DNA of 64,000 bases from Streptomyces chartreusis (GCF_008704715.1 NZ_CP023689.1:1488001-1552000); one strand, 5' to 3'. Counted from the stretch's first letter, positions 25,348 to 34,516 are shown. Numbers and translations: made by a program. The notes: a model not told the origin generated them from the sequence alone.

Positions 25348-26508
25348 ATGGGCGAGTCACTCACCAACCAGCTGGCCATCGATCCCACCTGCCGTATCGA
25401 GTTCGGCCCGGGCCGCCTCACCCATCTCCCGGAGCTGGTCTCCTCCCTCGGCATGGACCGCGCGTTCGTGGTCACCGACCGCGGTCTGCGGGCCGCCGGC
25501 ATCGTCGACCAGGTGCTGAAGGTCCTGGACGCGGCGGGCGTGGAGCACGGGGTGTACGACGAGGTGGGCGCCAACCCGTCCACGGGCAACGTCGACGAGG
25601 GCGCCGCCCGGGCGCGTGCGTTCGGCCCGGCGGTCGTCGTGGCCCTGGGCGGCGGCTCGGTCCTTGACGCGGCGAAGGGCATCTCGCTGCTGGTCGGCAA
25701 CGCGGGCGCGGCGGCGGCCGACGCGGACGCGCTGTGGGAGGCGCTCGACGGCCTGCCGCTGATCGCGATCCCCACCACCTCGGGGACGGGTGCGGAGACC
25801 AACGGCTTCGGCGTCATCGAGGACACCGCCGCCTGCCGCAAGGTGTACCTCGGCCACCCCTCGGTCAAGCCGAGGATCGCCCTCCTGGACCCGGAGCTCA
25901 CGCTCGGCCTGCCGGCCCGGATCACGGCCGCCACCGGCATCGACGCCCTGGTGCACGGCATCGAGTCCCTGGCCTCGCGCGGCGCCAACCCTGTCTCGGT
26001 GGCGTACGCGACGCAGGCGGTGGCCATGGTCGGGCGCTGGCTGCCGGTCGCCCACCGCGACGGCTCGGACCTTCAGGCCCGTGCGCAACTGATGCTCGGC
26101 GCCCACTTGGCGGGCCAGGCCCTGACCATCTCCGGCCTGGGCCTGGTCCACGGCATCGGCCACGCCCTCACTGCCCACACCGGCACCCCGCACGGCATCG
26201 CGCTCGCCGCCGTCCTGGAGGAGGTCCTGGAGTTCAGCGCCCCGAACGCGCAGGAGGCCTACGAGCAGACGGCCCGCGCGCTGCGCCTGGACCCGCCCGC
26301 CGACGGCGACTGGGCCCGCGCGGCGATCGACGCGGTCCGTGAGATCTCCGGCGAACTCGACATCAAACGGCCCCTGCGTGAACTCGGCGTCCGCCCGGAC
26401 CTGTTGCCCCCGATCGCCTCAGGCGCCCTCGCGGACGCCGTGACCCGCAACGCACCCCGCCAACCCACCGAACAGGACATCCTCGGCATCCTCGAATCGG
26501 CCTTCTAG
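25348..26508 (+). CDS. Iron-containing (type III) alcohol dehydrogenase
   Basis: 386 residues of the Fe-ADH family, related to 1,3-propanediol, methanol and lactaldehyde dehydrogenases. NAD binding: ALGGGSVLDAAKGI and TTSGTGAE. Metal ligands: Asp and His in GIDALVHGIE, and His residues in LGLVHGIGHAL and HTGTPHG. It could reduce or oxidise the small alcohol/aldehyde produced in the cluster. ATG at 25348 has CAGGAG upstream. It is the last gene of the fae operon, 65 bp after the dehydrogenase gene. Confidence 0.9.
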   Translation: MGESLTNQLAIDPTCRIEFGPGRLTHLPELVSSLGMDRAFVVTDRGLRAAGIVDQVLKVLDAAGVEHGVYDEVGANPSTGNVDEGAARARAFGPAVVVALGGGSVLDAAKGISLLVGNAGAAAADADALWEALDGLPLIAIPTTSGTGAETNGFGVIEDTAACRKVYLGHPSVKPRIALLDPELTLGLPARITAATGIDALVHGIESLASRGANPVSVAYATQAVAMVGRWLPVAHRDGSDLQARAQLMLGAHLAGQALTISGLGLVHGIGHALTAHTGTPHGIALAAVLEEVLEFSAPNAQEAYEQTARALRLDPPADGDWARAAIDAVREISGELDIKRPLRELGVRPDLLPPIASGALADAVTRNAPRQPTEQDILGILESAF

Positions 26509-26541
26509 AGCGGCGCGATCAGCACCGTCGCAAAACGAAAA

Positions 26542-26570
26542 AGGCCGTATCGGCAATTCCGATACGGCCT
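26542..26570 (-). terminator. Rho-independent terminator of tRNA-Pro
   Basis: AGGCCGTATCGG (26542-26553) pairs perfectly with CCGATACGGCCT (26559-26570) over 12 bp with a 5-base loop. On the minus strand it is followed by a T-rich tail (TTTTTCGTTTT), a classical intrinsic terminator 20 bp beyond the tRNA 3' end. It also faces the convergent alcohol dehydrogenase gene. Confidence 0.88.
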
Positions 26571-26590
26571 CTGACTTGCTGCTTCACAAG

Positions 26591-26664
<74 letters not shown>

Positions 26665-26764
26665 GTGCCCGTCTGACCTGGGGTTTCCCCTGGCCGAACG
26701 TGCAGGGAAACAATACCGCACTCGGGTCGGTGGTCGCGCACCCGTTTATGCGGACCCGTCCGCT

Positions 26765-28072
26765 TCAGTGCGGCTCGGGCCGCACGCGTTCGTCCGTCGG
26801 CACCGGAGCCGACCGTGCCGCCGCCGGAGCGTCCGCTCGCACCAGGCCCCGGATCGACCGCACCGACAGCAGCGCGCCCGCGACGACGAGGCTCATTCCT
26901 CCGGCGACCAGGAGCACATGACCGGCGCCGAGGGTCGCGGCGGCCGGTCCGGCGATGGCCTGGCCGACCGGCATCATCGCCAGGGAGCCCGCGACGTCGT
27001 ACGCGTGGATGCGGTTGAGGACGTCGGCCGGGACCTGTGTCTGGACGCTGGTCGCCCACATGACGCTCCAGAAGGCCATGCCCGCACCGGCGACGGCCGC
27101 TCCGGCGGCCATGGCGGGTACGCCGAGACCGGCGCCGACGGTCACCGGGAAGCCGGCGAAGGCGAAGAGCCCCATCGCGCCGGCGCGGAGCATCCGGCGG
27201 GGTCTCAGCCGCAGCGCGAGCAGGCCGCCGGCGACGGTGCCCGCGCCGAGGGCGGAGTTGATCAGGCCGTAGGAGCGCGGGCCGTGCTGCTGGACCACCT
27301 CGGTCGCCACGAGCGGGACGGTGGGGCCCCACACGGTGATCATGTAGACGCACCAGACGACGATGACGCCCCAGAGCCAGGTCCGGGCTCTGAACTCCCG
27401 CCAGCCCTCGACCAGATCGGCGCGGAAGGCCCGTGCTCCGCGAGCGGTTCGGGCGTCGCCCGGCGACCGGGTCTGCGCGGGCAGGCGCAGCAGGAGGAGG
27501 CACAGGGCGCTGACGGCGTACGTGGTGGCGTGGGCCGTGAACACGCCGCCGGGTGACGCGAAGCCGACGAGCACTCCCGCGCAGGCCGGTCCGGCGAGCT
27601 GGGCGACGGCCTCGGCGATCCGCATGGTGCCGTTCGCGCCCTGGACGTCGGTGGCGAGCCGCCGGACCGTGCCGGGGACGCCGGGCTGGAACACGGCGCC
27701 CGCGACGCCGTTGACGAAACCGATCGCGCAGATCTGCCACAGGACCACGTGCCCGGAGAAGAACAGCACTGCGGCCAGGGACTGGGTGCACAGCCTGACC
27801 AGGTCGGCGCCGATCATCAGTCTGCGGGTGCTGAAGCGGTCGGCGATGACTCCGCCGAAGATGATGAGCCCGGCGAAGGCGGCGGACGTCGAGGCCAGGG
27901 CGAGACCGACCGCGCCGGCGCCGTACCCGTGCTGGAGGAGCCCGGCGGCGAGGGCCACGGGCAGCATCGTGTCCCCGAGCTGGGCGACGGCACGGGCGAC
28001 GAAGAACAGGGCGAAGTCCCGCGACCACACCGGCCGGACACCGGCCTCCTTGCCCGGCTTCATCCCCCTCAT
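26765..28072 (-). CDS. MFS transporter, putative drug exporter
   Basis: About 435 residues with 11-12 hydrophobic segments, of the actinobacterial MFS group related to enterobactin exporter EntS and macrolide efflux proteins. Marks are RAVAQLGDTMLPVAL in TM1, GGVIADRFSTRRLMIGAD between TM2 and TM3, and QPGVPGTVRRLATD. No substrate can be assigned. ATG at 28072 is preferred because GGAGG lies 11 bp upstream; the frame is open to a TTG at 28123. Confidence 0.82.
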   Translation of the reverse strand: MRGMKPGKEAGVRPVWSRDFALFFVARAVAQLGDTMLPVALAAGLLQHGYGAGAVGLALASTSAAFAGLIIFGGVIADRFSTRRLMIGADLVRLCTQSLAAVLFFSGHVVLWQICAIGFVNGVAGAVFQPGVPGTVRRLATDVQGANGTMRIAEAVAQLAGPACAGVLVGFASPGGVFTAHATTYAVSALCLLLLRLPAQTRSPGDARTARGARAFRADLVEGWREFRARTWLWGVIVVWCVYMITVWGPTVPLVATEVVQQHGPRSYGLINSALGAGTVAGGLLALRLRPRRMLRAGAMGLFAFAGFPVTVGAGLGVPAMAAGAAVAGAGMAFWSVMWATSVQTQVPADVLNRIHAYDVAGSLAMMPVGQAIAGPAAATLGAGHVLLVAGGMSLVVAGALLSVRSIRGLVRADAPAAARSAPVPTDERVRPEPH

Positions 28073-28212
28073 GTCCGTCGCGCCCTCCCCGGTCGGACCG
28101 CCGCCCGCGCCGCCGTCACTCAAGCCTCCGTGGTAGCCGAGGCCCCCTCCGCCCCGGCTCCCACACCTGCCCTCGGATCATGACACGGGGCACTGACAAC
28201 GCCCCACGGATT

Positions 28213-28593
28213 TCAGTTCCCCGTCGCCAGCCCCAGCTCCGGATAGGCGTCCAGCAGGCGGGTCGGAGCGGCCTGGCGCCAGGAGTCGGCGAGGATGTCG
28301 CGCAGTTCGCCCTCGTCCTCGACGGCGGCGAGCCGGGCCCGTACCCACGCGAACTGTGCCTCGTGGTCGGCGATCCAGAACTTCCCGGGCTCGGCCATGA
28401 CCAGTTCGTCGCGCTCCTCCTTCGGGCAGCGCACCGCGATGGAGGTCTCGTCCTCGGGCAGTGTGGCGAACATCTTGCCCGCGACCCGGAACGTGGGCAT
28501 GCTCCAGGCGATCTTCTCCGTCGTGTCCGGCAGAGAGAGGGCGATACGGCGTACGTCTTCGGCATCGGGCATGAGAGGCACGGTAGCGCCCAT
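28213..28593 (-). CDS. MmcQ/YjbR family protein
   Basis: 126 residues of the MmcQ/YjbR family, a small CyaY-like fold often called DNA-binding. Family marks are DVRRIALSLPDTTEKIAWSMPTFRVAGKMFA, CPKEERDELV and FWIADHEAQFAWVRARL. ATG at 28593 is chosen because AGGTGA lies 8 bp upstream and it overlaps the stop of the preceding short frame (TGATG). The molecular role is unknown. Confidence 0.85.
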   Translation of the reverse strand: MGATVPLMPDAEDVRRIALSLPDTTEKIAWSMPTFRVAGKMFATLPEDETSIAVRCPKEERDELVMAEPGKFWIADHEAQFAWVRARLAAVEDEGELRDILADSWRQAAPTRLLDAYPELGLATGN

Positions 28594-28820
28594 CACTGAC
28601 AATCACCTGGTGAGAGCGGGCAGCCCGCTCCGGGGCCATCCGCCCGAGCCCCGCCCGCCCCAGGACCCGGTTCCTCGTCGGGGCCGCAGTCGGGCCGGTC
28701 CGGCAGCGGATGGTCGACGCCGTACAGGTCGGACCCACGCTGCTCCGCCCAATTCGGGTCCTTCTCCGCCCTGTCCAGCTCCTCCGTCGTCGCGCTGATG
28801 AACGAGATGCTCACGCCCAT
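28593..28820 (-). pseudogene. Short frame resembling the N-terminus of a DUF1877 protein
   Basis: 75 residues. The first ~45 (MGVSISFISATTEELDRAEK, then DPNWAE, SDLYGVD, DRPDCGPDE) look like the start of streptomycete DUF1877-type proteins of about 160 residues. The rest becomes Gly/Pro/Ala-rich and the usual tryptophan-rich core is absent in all three frames. It may be a degraded gene, or a short real gene coupled to the MmcQ start through TGATG. The family match is from memory. Confidence 0.35.
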
Positions 28821-28851
28821 GACAGGTGATCCCTCTTGCCGACCGGAACGG

Positions 28852-29364
28852 TCACACGTACTTGAAGTAGATCGTCGTGGGCCGCAGCACTCCCGCCGGG
28901 CTCGCCGCGTAGTCCGGGATCACCCCGGCCCGGGTCCAGCCGGCCGAGTCGTAGAGGCGCTCGGCGGGGCTGTCGGTCTCGGTGTCCAGGTGGAGGAGGG
29001 TGACACCGGCGTCGGTCGCCGCCTCCTCCGCGGTCGCGAGGAGTCTGCGGCCGAGACCCTGACCCCGGGCGTCCCGGTGCACCATCAACTTGACGAGTTC
29101 GGCGCGGTGGCGGCTGTTGGGCTTGTCGGCGAAGGCCAGGCTCACCGTGCCGACGGTCCGCCCGTCCCGGCACGCCACCCACACCGCCAGCCGCCCGTCC
29201 CCGACGGCGCCCGCGCGCTCCTTCCACCAGGCCAGGGCCGCCGTACGGCCGAGGGGTCCGAGGAATCCGACGGAGGCGCCGTCCGCCACGGTGTCCACCA
29301 GCAGGTCGGCCAAGTCCTCTATGTGGTCCATCAGTTGAGGCTCATCCAGCCGCGTCACGTTCAC
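28852..29364 (-). CDS. GNAT-family N-acetyltransferase
   Basis: 170 residues with the GNAT fold. Motif A is clear (ELVKLMVHRDARGQGLGRRLL, the Q/RxxGxG/A acetyl-CoA loop), followed by LLHLDTETDSPAERLYDSAGW. The small-molecule or protein acceptor is unknown. GTG at 29364 overlaps the stop of the upstream XRE-cupin gene (GTGA), so the two are translationally coupled and the regulator probably controls the acetyltransferase. Confidence 0.88.
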   Translation of the reverse strand: MNVTRLDEPQLMDHIEDLADLLVDTVADGASVGFLGPLGRTAALAWWKERAGAVGDGRLAVWVACRDGRTVGTVSLAFADKPNSRHRAELVKLMVHRDARGQGLGRRLLATAEEAATDAGVTLLHLDTETDSPAERLYDSAGWTRAGVIPDYAASPAGVLRPTTIYFKYV

Positions 29365-29951
29365 GGCAGCACCACCGCCAGCGCGTACCGCACCGCCCCC
29401 GGCCCGGCGCACCGGAACCGCGTCGGCCCCCACACCCGCATCCGCAGACAGTCCCCGGCGTCGAGGCGGTGCTCGACGTCCTGGACCGTGACGTCGAGGG
29501 TGCCCTCCAGCACCCAGACGTGCTGCTCCAGCCCCGGCACGGGCGGCCGGTCGTACGCGATGTCGGCGCCCTCGACGAGACGTCCCTCGACGAGTTCGGC
29601 GCGCAGCCCGGCGTGCGGCGGCGAGACGGAGCGCCGTACGAAACCTGCGGAACGGTCCTCCCACACCGGCTGCTCGGCCGCCCGCACCAGCAGGGCGGGC
29701 TCGGACTCGACCTCGCTGAGCAGTTGGGACATCGTGCGGCCGTAGACATTGCAGAGGCGGTTGAGCATGGACGCGGTGGGGCTGATCTCCGCCCGCTCGG
29801 CCCGGGAGAGCGTCGAACGGCTGATGCCGCTGCGTTCCGCCAACTCGCCCAGAGACCAGCCGCGTTCGGTCCGCAGCGCGGCCAGCCGAGAGCCCAGGCG
29901 GGTGTCGAGTTGAGCGTCGGGAGCTTGGAGGCCATCCGGCGGGCGTTTCAT
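29361..29951 (-). CDS. XRE-family regulator with cupin domain
   Basis: 196 residues. HTH-XRE domain at about 15-75 (LGSRLAALRTERGWSLGELAE, GISRSTLSRAERAEISPT) and a C-terminal cupin_2 barrel (PGLEQHVWVLEGTLDVTVQD, HRLDAGDCLRMRVWGPTRFR). ATG at 29951 lies inside a long palindrome that is probably its own operator. Operon with the downstream acetyltransferase gene through a 4-bp overlap. Confidence 0.9.
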   Translation of the reverse strand: MKRPPDGLQAPDAQLDTRLGSRLAALRTERGWSLGELAERSGISRSTLSRAERAEISPTASMLNRLCNVYGRTMSQLLSEVESEPALLVRAAEQPVWEDRSAGFVRRSVSPPHAGLRAELVEGRLVEGADIAYDRPPVPGLEQHVWVLEGTLDVTVQDVEHRLDAGDCLRMRVWGPTRFRCAGPGAVRYALAVVLP

Positions 29952-29979
29952 ATCCGGGACGGTATCCCGAATATGAAAC
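29945..29979. promoter_or_regulatory. Long palindromic operator over the XRE-cupin start
   Basis: Arms GTTTCATATCCGGGA (29945-29959) and TCCCGAATATGAAAC (29965-29979) are complementary at 14 of 15 positions around a 5-bp centre. The start codon (29951-29949) lies within the left arm. This predicts tight autoregulation and a very short or absent 5' leader. Confidence 0.75.
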
Positions 29980-29997
29980 AGCTGTGTTACGGCAGCC

Positions 29998-30900
29998 TCA
30001 CTCCCCGGCCGCCTCGTCGAGCGCCTCCAGCACAGGACGGATCAGCGGATGCTCCTCCGCTCCTCGGCGCACGGCCGCGAAGACCCGGCGCGTGGGTGCC
30101 ACCCCGTCCACGGGCCGTACGACGACCCCGGTGAGGTCCATGCCGCGCAGCGCGGAGCGCGGGACGAGGGCCACTCCGGCGTCGGCCGAGGCGAGCGCGA
30201 CGACCGCGCGGAAGTCGTCCGAGGAGTGTTCGAGGCGGGGCTGGAAACCGGCGTTCTCGCAGGCCAGGACGACCACGTCATGGCAGGGGTTGCCGGGGTA
30301 GGGGCCGATCCAGGTGTCCTCGGCCAGCTCGGCGAGCGGGACCTCGACCGCGTCGGCCAGCCGGTGGCCGACCGGGACGACGGCGTCGAAGGGCTCGGCG
30401 TACAGCGGTACGTGCGTCAGGCGCGGGTCGTCGGCGGGCGGTGCCCCGCGATATTCGACGGCCACCGCGATGTCGACCTGCCGGTCCAGCACCATCGGCA
30501 GGCTGGCGTCGCCCTCGGCGTCCTGTACGCGGATGCGGATGCCGGGGGACGTCTCGGCGAGGCGGGCCACCGCGGGCGCGACGACCAGGCCGATGCCGGT
30601 CGCGAAGGAGGCGACCGTGACCGTGCCGGCCGCGCCCGAGCTGTACGCCGCGAGCTCGGCCTCCGCCCGCTCCAGCTGGGCGAGCACGGCGTTGGTGTGA
30701 CTGAGCAGGATCTCGCCTGCCGGGGTCAGCCGTACGCCCTTGGCGCCGCGCTCCACCAGGCGGTGGCCGGTCTCCTGCTCCAGGGCCGCGAGCTGCTGGG
30801 AGACCGCGGAGGGGGTGAGATACAGCGCGGCGGCAGCCGCCGTCACGGTGCGGTGGTCGGCCACCGCACGGAGGATGTGGAGCCGCCGCGCTTCGATCAT
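29998..30900 (-). CDS. LysR-family transcriptional regulator
   Basis: 300 residues. N-terminal winged helix (MIEARRLHILRAVADHRTVT, YLTPSAVSQQLAALEQETGH) and a periplasmic-binding-like effector domain (VTVASFATGIGLVVAPAVARL, ASADAGVALVPRSALRG). ATG at 30900 gives the family N-terminus. It follows kbl by 37 bp on the same strand, so it may be transcribed with tdh-kbl. The target is not evident. Confidence 0.88.
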   Translation of the reverse strand: MIEARRLHILRAVADHRTVTAAAAALYLTPSAVSQQLAALEQETGHRLVERGAKGVRLTPAGEILLSHTNAVLAQLERAEAELAAYSSGAAGTVTVASFATGIGLVVAPAVARLAETSPGIRIRVQDAEGDASLPMVLDRQVDIAVAVEYRGAPPADDPRLTHVPLYAEPFDAVVPVGHRLADAVEVPLAELAEDTWIGPYPGNPCHDVVVLACENAGFQPRLEHSSDDFRAVVALASADAGVALVPRSALRGMDLTGVVVRPVDGVAPTRRVFAAVRRGAEEHPLIRPVLEALDEAAGE

Positions 30901-30937
30901 GAGATCGATTATCGCAAGGTCCGGAGCGAGCCGGACG

Positions 30938-32131
30938 TCAGCCTTCCAGTTCGGCCCTGGCCGAGACGAAGGCGTCCACGGCACGGTTGACGTCGTCCGT
31001 CGAGTGCGCGGCGGACAGCTGGACGCGGATACGGGCCTGGCCCTGGGGCACGACCGGGTAAGAGAAGCCGATCACGTACACGCCGCGCTCCAGCAGCAGC
31101 TCCGCCAGCCGGCCGGCCTTGGACGCGTCGCCGATCATCACGGGCGCGATGGCGTGGTCGCCGGGGAGGATCTCGAAGCCCTCCTCGGTCATCCGGCGGC
31201 GGAACAGCTTCGTGTTCTCGGCGAGGCGGACGCGCAGGTCGTCCGCGGACTCCAGCAGGTCGATGACCTTGAGGGAGGCCGCCGCGATCACCGGGGCCAG
31301 GGTGTTGGAGAACAGGTACGGCCGGGAGCGCTGGCGCAGCAGGGCGACGATCTCGGCGCGGGCCGCCACATAGCCGCCGGACGCGCCGCCGAGGGCCTTG
31401 CCGAGCGTGCCGGTGATGATGTCGACGCGGTCCATGACGCCGTGCAGCTCGGGCGTGCCGCGGCCGCCGGGGCCGACGAAGCCGACGGCGTGCGAGTCGT
31501 CGACCATGACCATCGCGTCGTAGCGGTCGGCGAGGTCGCAGATGTCCTTCAGCGGCGCCACGTAGCCGTCCATGGAGAAGACGCCGTCGGTGACGATCAG
31601 TCGGCGGCGCGCCGACTGCGCCTCCTTCAACTGGGCTTCCAGGTCGGCCAGATCACGGTTGGCGTAGCGGAAGCGGCGGGCCTTGGACAGCCGGATGCCG
31701 TCGATGATCGACGCGTGGTTGAGGGCGTCGGAGATCACCGCGTCCTCCGGGCCGAGGAGCGTCTCGAACACGCCTCCGTTGGCGTCGAAGCAGGAGGAGT
31801 ACAGGATCGTGTCCTCCTGGCCGAGGAACGCCGAGATCCTGCCCTCCAGCTCCTTGTGCACCTCCTGGGTGCCGCAGATGAAGCGGACGGAGGCCATGCC
31901 GTAGCCCCAGCGGTCCAGCGCCTGGTGGGCGGCGGCGATGACCTCGGGGTGGTCGGCGAGGCCGAGGTAGTTGTTGGCGCAGAAGTTGAGGACCTCGCCG
32001 GGGCGGCCGCCCGCGCTGACGTTGACGGTCGCGGACTGCGGGGTGTCGATGACGCGCTCGGGCTTGTGCAGGCCGGCGGCGCGGATCTCGTCGAGGGTGG
32101 CGCGCAGGTCGTCGCGCACGGAGTCGAACAT
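30938..32131 (-). CDS. kbl: Glycine C-acetyltransferase (2-amino-3-ketobutyrate CoA ligase)
   Basis: 397 residues, full length for Kbl, a PLP-dependent alpha-oxoamine synthase-family enzyme that cleaves 2-amino-3-ketobutyrate with CoA to glycine and acetyl-CoA. Signatures: [50 protein letters not shown] and the PLP-lysine in [15 protein letters not shown]. It is 39 bp downstream of tdh, which makes its substrate from threonine, so together they degrade threonine to glycine. Confidence 0.95.
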   Translation of the reverse strand: MFDSVRDDLRATLDEIRAAGLHKPERVIDTPQSATVNVSAGGRPGEVLNFCANNYLGLADHPEVIAAAHQALDRWGYGMASVRFICGTQEVHKELEGRISAFLGQEDTILYSSCFDANGGVFETLLGPEDAVISDALNHASIIDGIRLSKARRFRYANRDLADLEAQLKEAQSARRRLIVTDGVFSMDGYVAPLKDICDLADRYDAMVMVDDSHAVGFVGPGGRGTPELHGVMDRVDIITGTLGKALGGASGGYVAARAEIVALLRQRSRPYLFSNTLAPVIAAASLKVIDLLESADDLRVRLAENTKLFRRRMTEEGFEILPGDHAIAPVMIGDASKAGRLAELLLERGVYVIGFSYPVVPQGQARIRVQLSAAHSTDDVNRAVDAFVSARAELEG

Positions 32132-32170
32132 CTCAAAGCTCCCAGGAATGCAGGTGACTTACGCGGTGAC

Positions 32171-33199
32171 TTACGCGGTCCAGTCGAGGATGACCTTGCC
32201 GCCACGGCCGCTCGCCGCGTCGGCGAAGGCCGCCTCGAAGTCGCGGTAGCCGTACCGGCCGGTGATGACGGGCGCGAGGTCGAGGCCGCCTTCGAGCAGC
32301 ACGGACATGGCGTACCAGGTCTCGAACATCTCACGGCCGTAGATGCCCTTGATGGTGATCATCGAAGTGACGATGCGGGCCCAGTCGACCGGGAACTCCT
32401 GGGCGGGCAGGCCGAGCATGGCGATACGGCCGCCGTGCGTCATGTTGGCGATCATGTCGCGCATGGCCTCGGGGCGGCCGGACATCTCCAGGCCGATGTC
32501 GAAGCCCTCGCGCAGCCCGAGCATGCGCTGTCCGTCGGCGATACTCGCCTCGGCCACGTTCAGGGCGAGGCTGACGCCGACCTTGCGGGCGAGCTCCAGC
32601 CGCTCCTCGCTCACGTCGGTGATCATGACGTGACGTGCGCCCGCGTGCCGGGCCACGGCCGCCGCCATGAGGCCGATCGGGCCGGCGCCGGTGATCAGGA
32701 CGTCCTCGCCGACCAGCGGGAACGACAGCGCGGTGTGCACGGCGTTGCCGAACGGGTCGAAGATCGCGGCGACGTCGAGGTCGACGGGCACCCGGTGCAC
32801 CCACACATTGGCGGCGGGCAGGGCGACGTACTCGGCGAAGGCACCGTCGCGCCCGACGCCGAGGCCGACGGTGGCGCGGCACAGGTGGCGGCGGCCGGCC
32901 AGGCAGTTGCGGCACTTGCCGCAGACCAGGTGGCCCTCGCCGCTGACCCGGTCACCGGGCTTGATGTCGGCGACGTCCCGGCCGGTCTCCACGACCTCGC
33001 CGACGAACTCGTGCCCGACCACGAGCGGGGTGCGTATCGCCTGCTGTGCCCAGCCGTCCCAGGACCTGATGTGCAGATCGGTGCCGCAGATGCCGGTGCG
33101 AAGCACCTTGATCAGTACGTCGCCGGGCCCGACGGCCGGTTCCGGAACGTCCGCGAGCCACAGCCCGGGCTCCGCCTTCTCCTTGACCAGCGCCTTCAA
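32171..33199 (-). CDS. tdh: L-threonine 3-dehydrogenase
   Basis: 342 residues, normal length for zinc-dependent Tdh (medium-chain dehydrogenase family). Catalytic zinc ligands are Cys in GICGTDLH and His/Glu in [10 protein letters not shown]; the four structural-zinc cysteines are in [18 protein letters not shown] binding: [24 protein letters not shown] at 33199 is the start, giving the family N-terminus [12 protein letters not shown], with AGGAG 8 bp upstream; the much longer open frame before it is not coding. It is transcribed with kbl. Confidence 0.93.
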   Translation of the reverse strand: MKALVKEKAEPGLWLADVPEPAVGPGDVLIKVLRTGICGTDLHIRSWDGWAQQAIRTPLVVGHEFVGEVVETGRDVADIKPGDRVSGEGHLVCGKCRNCLAGRRHLCRATVGLGVGRDGAFAEYVALPAANVWVHRVPVDLDVAAIFDPFGNAVHTALSFPLVGEDVLITGAGPIGLMAAAVARHAGARHVMITDVSEERLELARKVGVSLALNVAEASIADGQRMLGLREGFDIGLEMSGRPEAMRDMIANMTHGGRIAMLGLPAQEFPVDWARIVTSMITIKGIYGREMFETWYAMSVLLEGGLDLAPVITGRYGYRDFEAAFADAASGRGGKVILDWTA

Positions 33200-33225
33200 C
33201 GCTACGGCTCCTGTTGCACTCGAGT

Positions 33226-33262
33226 CCCGGCTGCGGGCATACCGAGTGAGCCCGCAGCCGGG
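33226..33262 (-). terminator. Perfect 13-bp hairpin upstream of tdh
   Basis: CCCGGCTGCGGGC (33226-33238) pairs with GCCCGCAGCCGGG (33250-33262), 11-base loop. It lies 27 bp before the tdh start and 105 bp after the SnoaL-like gene, both on the minus strand. It is either the terminator of the upstream operon or a leader structure of tdh. Confidence 0.6.
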
Positions 33263-33366
33263 GAGGGGGGTGGAATCGCGTAGCAATCTGCCGTACGGCG
33301 CCGCCCCGGTCCATCGAGGATTTCTTAAGCGGCGCCACAGCTTTCCTTCACGCCCTCGGTCGGGGC

Positions 33367-33738
33367 CTATGGGAGGCGGGAGACCTGGTAGTGGCTGATG
33401 TACCAGTTGTCCTCGACGCGGGCCGTGAGTACCGCGAGTTTGACGTCCAGCGCGGGCCGGTCCGTGAACGAGAACCGGACGTCGAGATACCCGAGGACCA
33501 GGCCGTCGGCAGGCTGTCTGGTTTCCAGGACGGTGTAGTCGGCTCGCATACCGAGCGGCTGCGAACTGTAGTACTCGGCCACACCTGCCCGGCCCACACT
33601 GTAGGGGTGCAGCCCCTGGAAGACGGCGTCCTCGGTGAAGAGGGAGGCGACGTCCTCGGGCCGGTGCCCGTCGACGGCGTCCTTCCACTGGTCGAGGACG
33701 CCACTCAGGATCTCCTTCGCGTCCTTCGTGGTGGTCAT
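33367..33738 (-). CDS. SnoaL-like/SgcJ family protein
   Basis: 123 residues with the cone-shaped SnoaL/NTF2-like fold (SgcJ/EcaC group): [62 protein letters not shown]. Such proteins are small isomerase/hydrolase-like folds with varied or unknown activities. It starts 14 bp after the SDR gene, so the two are an operon. Confidence 0.85.
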   Translation of the reverse strand: MTTTKDAKEILSGVLDQWKDAVDGHRPEDVASLFTEDAVFQGLHPYSVGRAGVAEYYSSQPLGMRADYTVLETRQPADGLVLGYLDVRFSFTDRPALDVKLAVLTARVEDNWYISHYQVSRLP

Positions 33739-33752
33739 GTCCGCTCCTTCTG

Positions 33753-34466
33753 TCAGTGTCCGGCGCTCATGCCACCGTCGACGTGCAGGATCTCGCCGGT
33801 GACGAACTGGGCCGTCTCCAGGTAGAGGACGGCGTCGACGATGTCGCCGACCTCGCCCATCCGCCCGACCGGGTGCAGGGCGGCGAGGAACTCGTGGTTC
33901 TCCTCCGGGTGCATGGGTGTCTTGATGGTGCCGGGCGACACGGCGTTGACGCGGATGCCACGCGTCGCGTACTCGATGGCGAGGGACTTGGTGGCGGCCT
34001 GCACACCGCCCTTGGTCAACGACGCCAGTACGGACGGGACCTTGGCGTCCGCGTTGTCGACCAGGCTGGTGGTGACCGCCACTATGTGGCCGCCGCCCTG
34101 TGCGAGCAGATGGGGCACGGCCTGCTGGGTGAGGTGGAACACGCCGGCCAGGTTGATCCCGGTCACGGCGGCGTAGTCCTCGTCCGTGTACTCGGTGAAC
34201 GGCTTGGCGACGAAGATGCCCGCGTTGTTGACCACGGTGTCGATCCGGCCGAACCGCTCGACGGCGGCGGCGACCACGCGCTCGGCGGTGGCCGGGTCGG
34301 CGATGTCGCCCCGCACGGTGAGGACGTCGGCGTCGTCGACGGGGGCGATGCTGCGCGAGGTGGCGACGACGGCGTATCCGAGCTTGCGGTACCCCTCGAC
34401 GAGGGCGGCGCCCATGCCCTGCGAGGCGCCGGTGATGATCGCAACCTTCTGCTGCCGAGTGCTCAT
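33753..34466 (-). CDS. SDR-fold protein lacking the catalytic Tyr
   Basis: 237 residues of the short-chain dehydrogenase family: [14 protein letters not shown] (cofactor loop, TGxxxGxG), NNAGIF and the Ser region AVTTSLVD. The usual YxxxK is replaced: the segment reads [12 protein letters not shown], so the Lys is kept but Ala occupies the Tyr position. It may be a binding protein, or use another residue. ATG at 34466 has GGAGAAGG upstream. A palindrome shared with the distant TetR gene is just before the promoter region. Operon with the SnoaL-like gene. Confidence 0.87.
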   Translation of the reverse strand: MSTRQQKVAIITGASQGMGAALVEGYRKLGYAVVATSRSIAPVDDADVLTVRGDIADPATAERVVAAAVERFGRIDTVVNNAGIFVAKPFTEYTDEDYAAVTGINLAGVFHLTQQAVPHLLAQGGGHIVAVTTSLVDNADAKVPSVLASLTKGGVQAATKSLAIEYATRGIRVNAVSPGTIKTPMHPEENHEFLAALHPVGRMGEVGDIVDAVLYLETAQFVTGEILHVDGGMSAGH

Positions 34467-34498
34467 GATGACCTTCTCCGAAGCTGATGACCGATTAC

Positions 34499-34516
34499 TA
34501 GCCGACCGGTCGACTA
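34499..34516. promoter_or_regulatory. TetR operator candidate upstream of the SDR gene
   Basis: TAGCCGACCGGTCGACTA, an 18-bp palindrome with one mismatched pair, 33 bp upstream of the SDR start. Thirteen bases (TAGCCGACCGGTC) recur in inverse orientation in front of the TetR gene at 37 kb. Confidence 0.7.
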
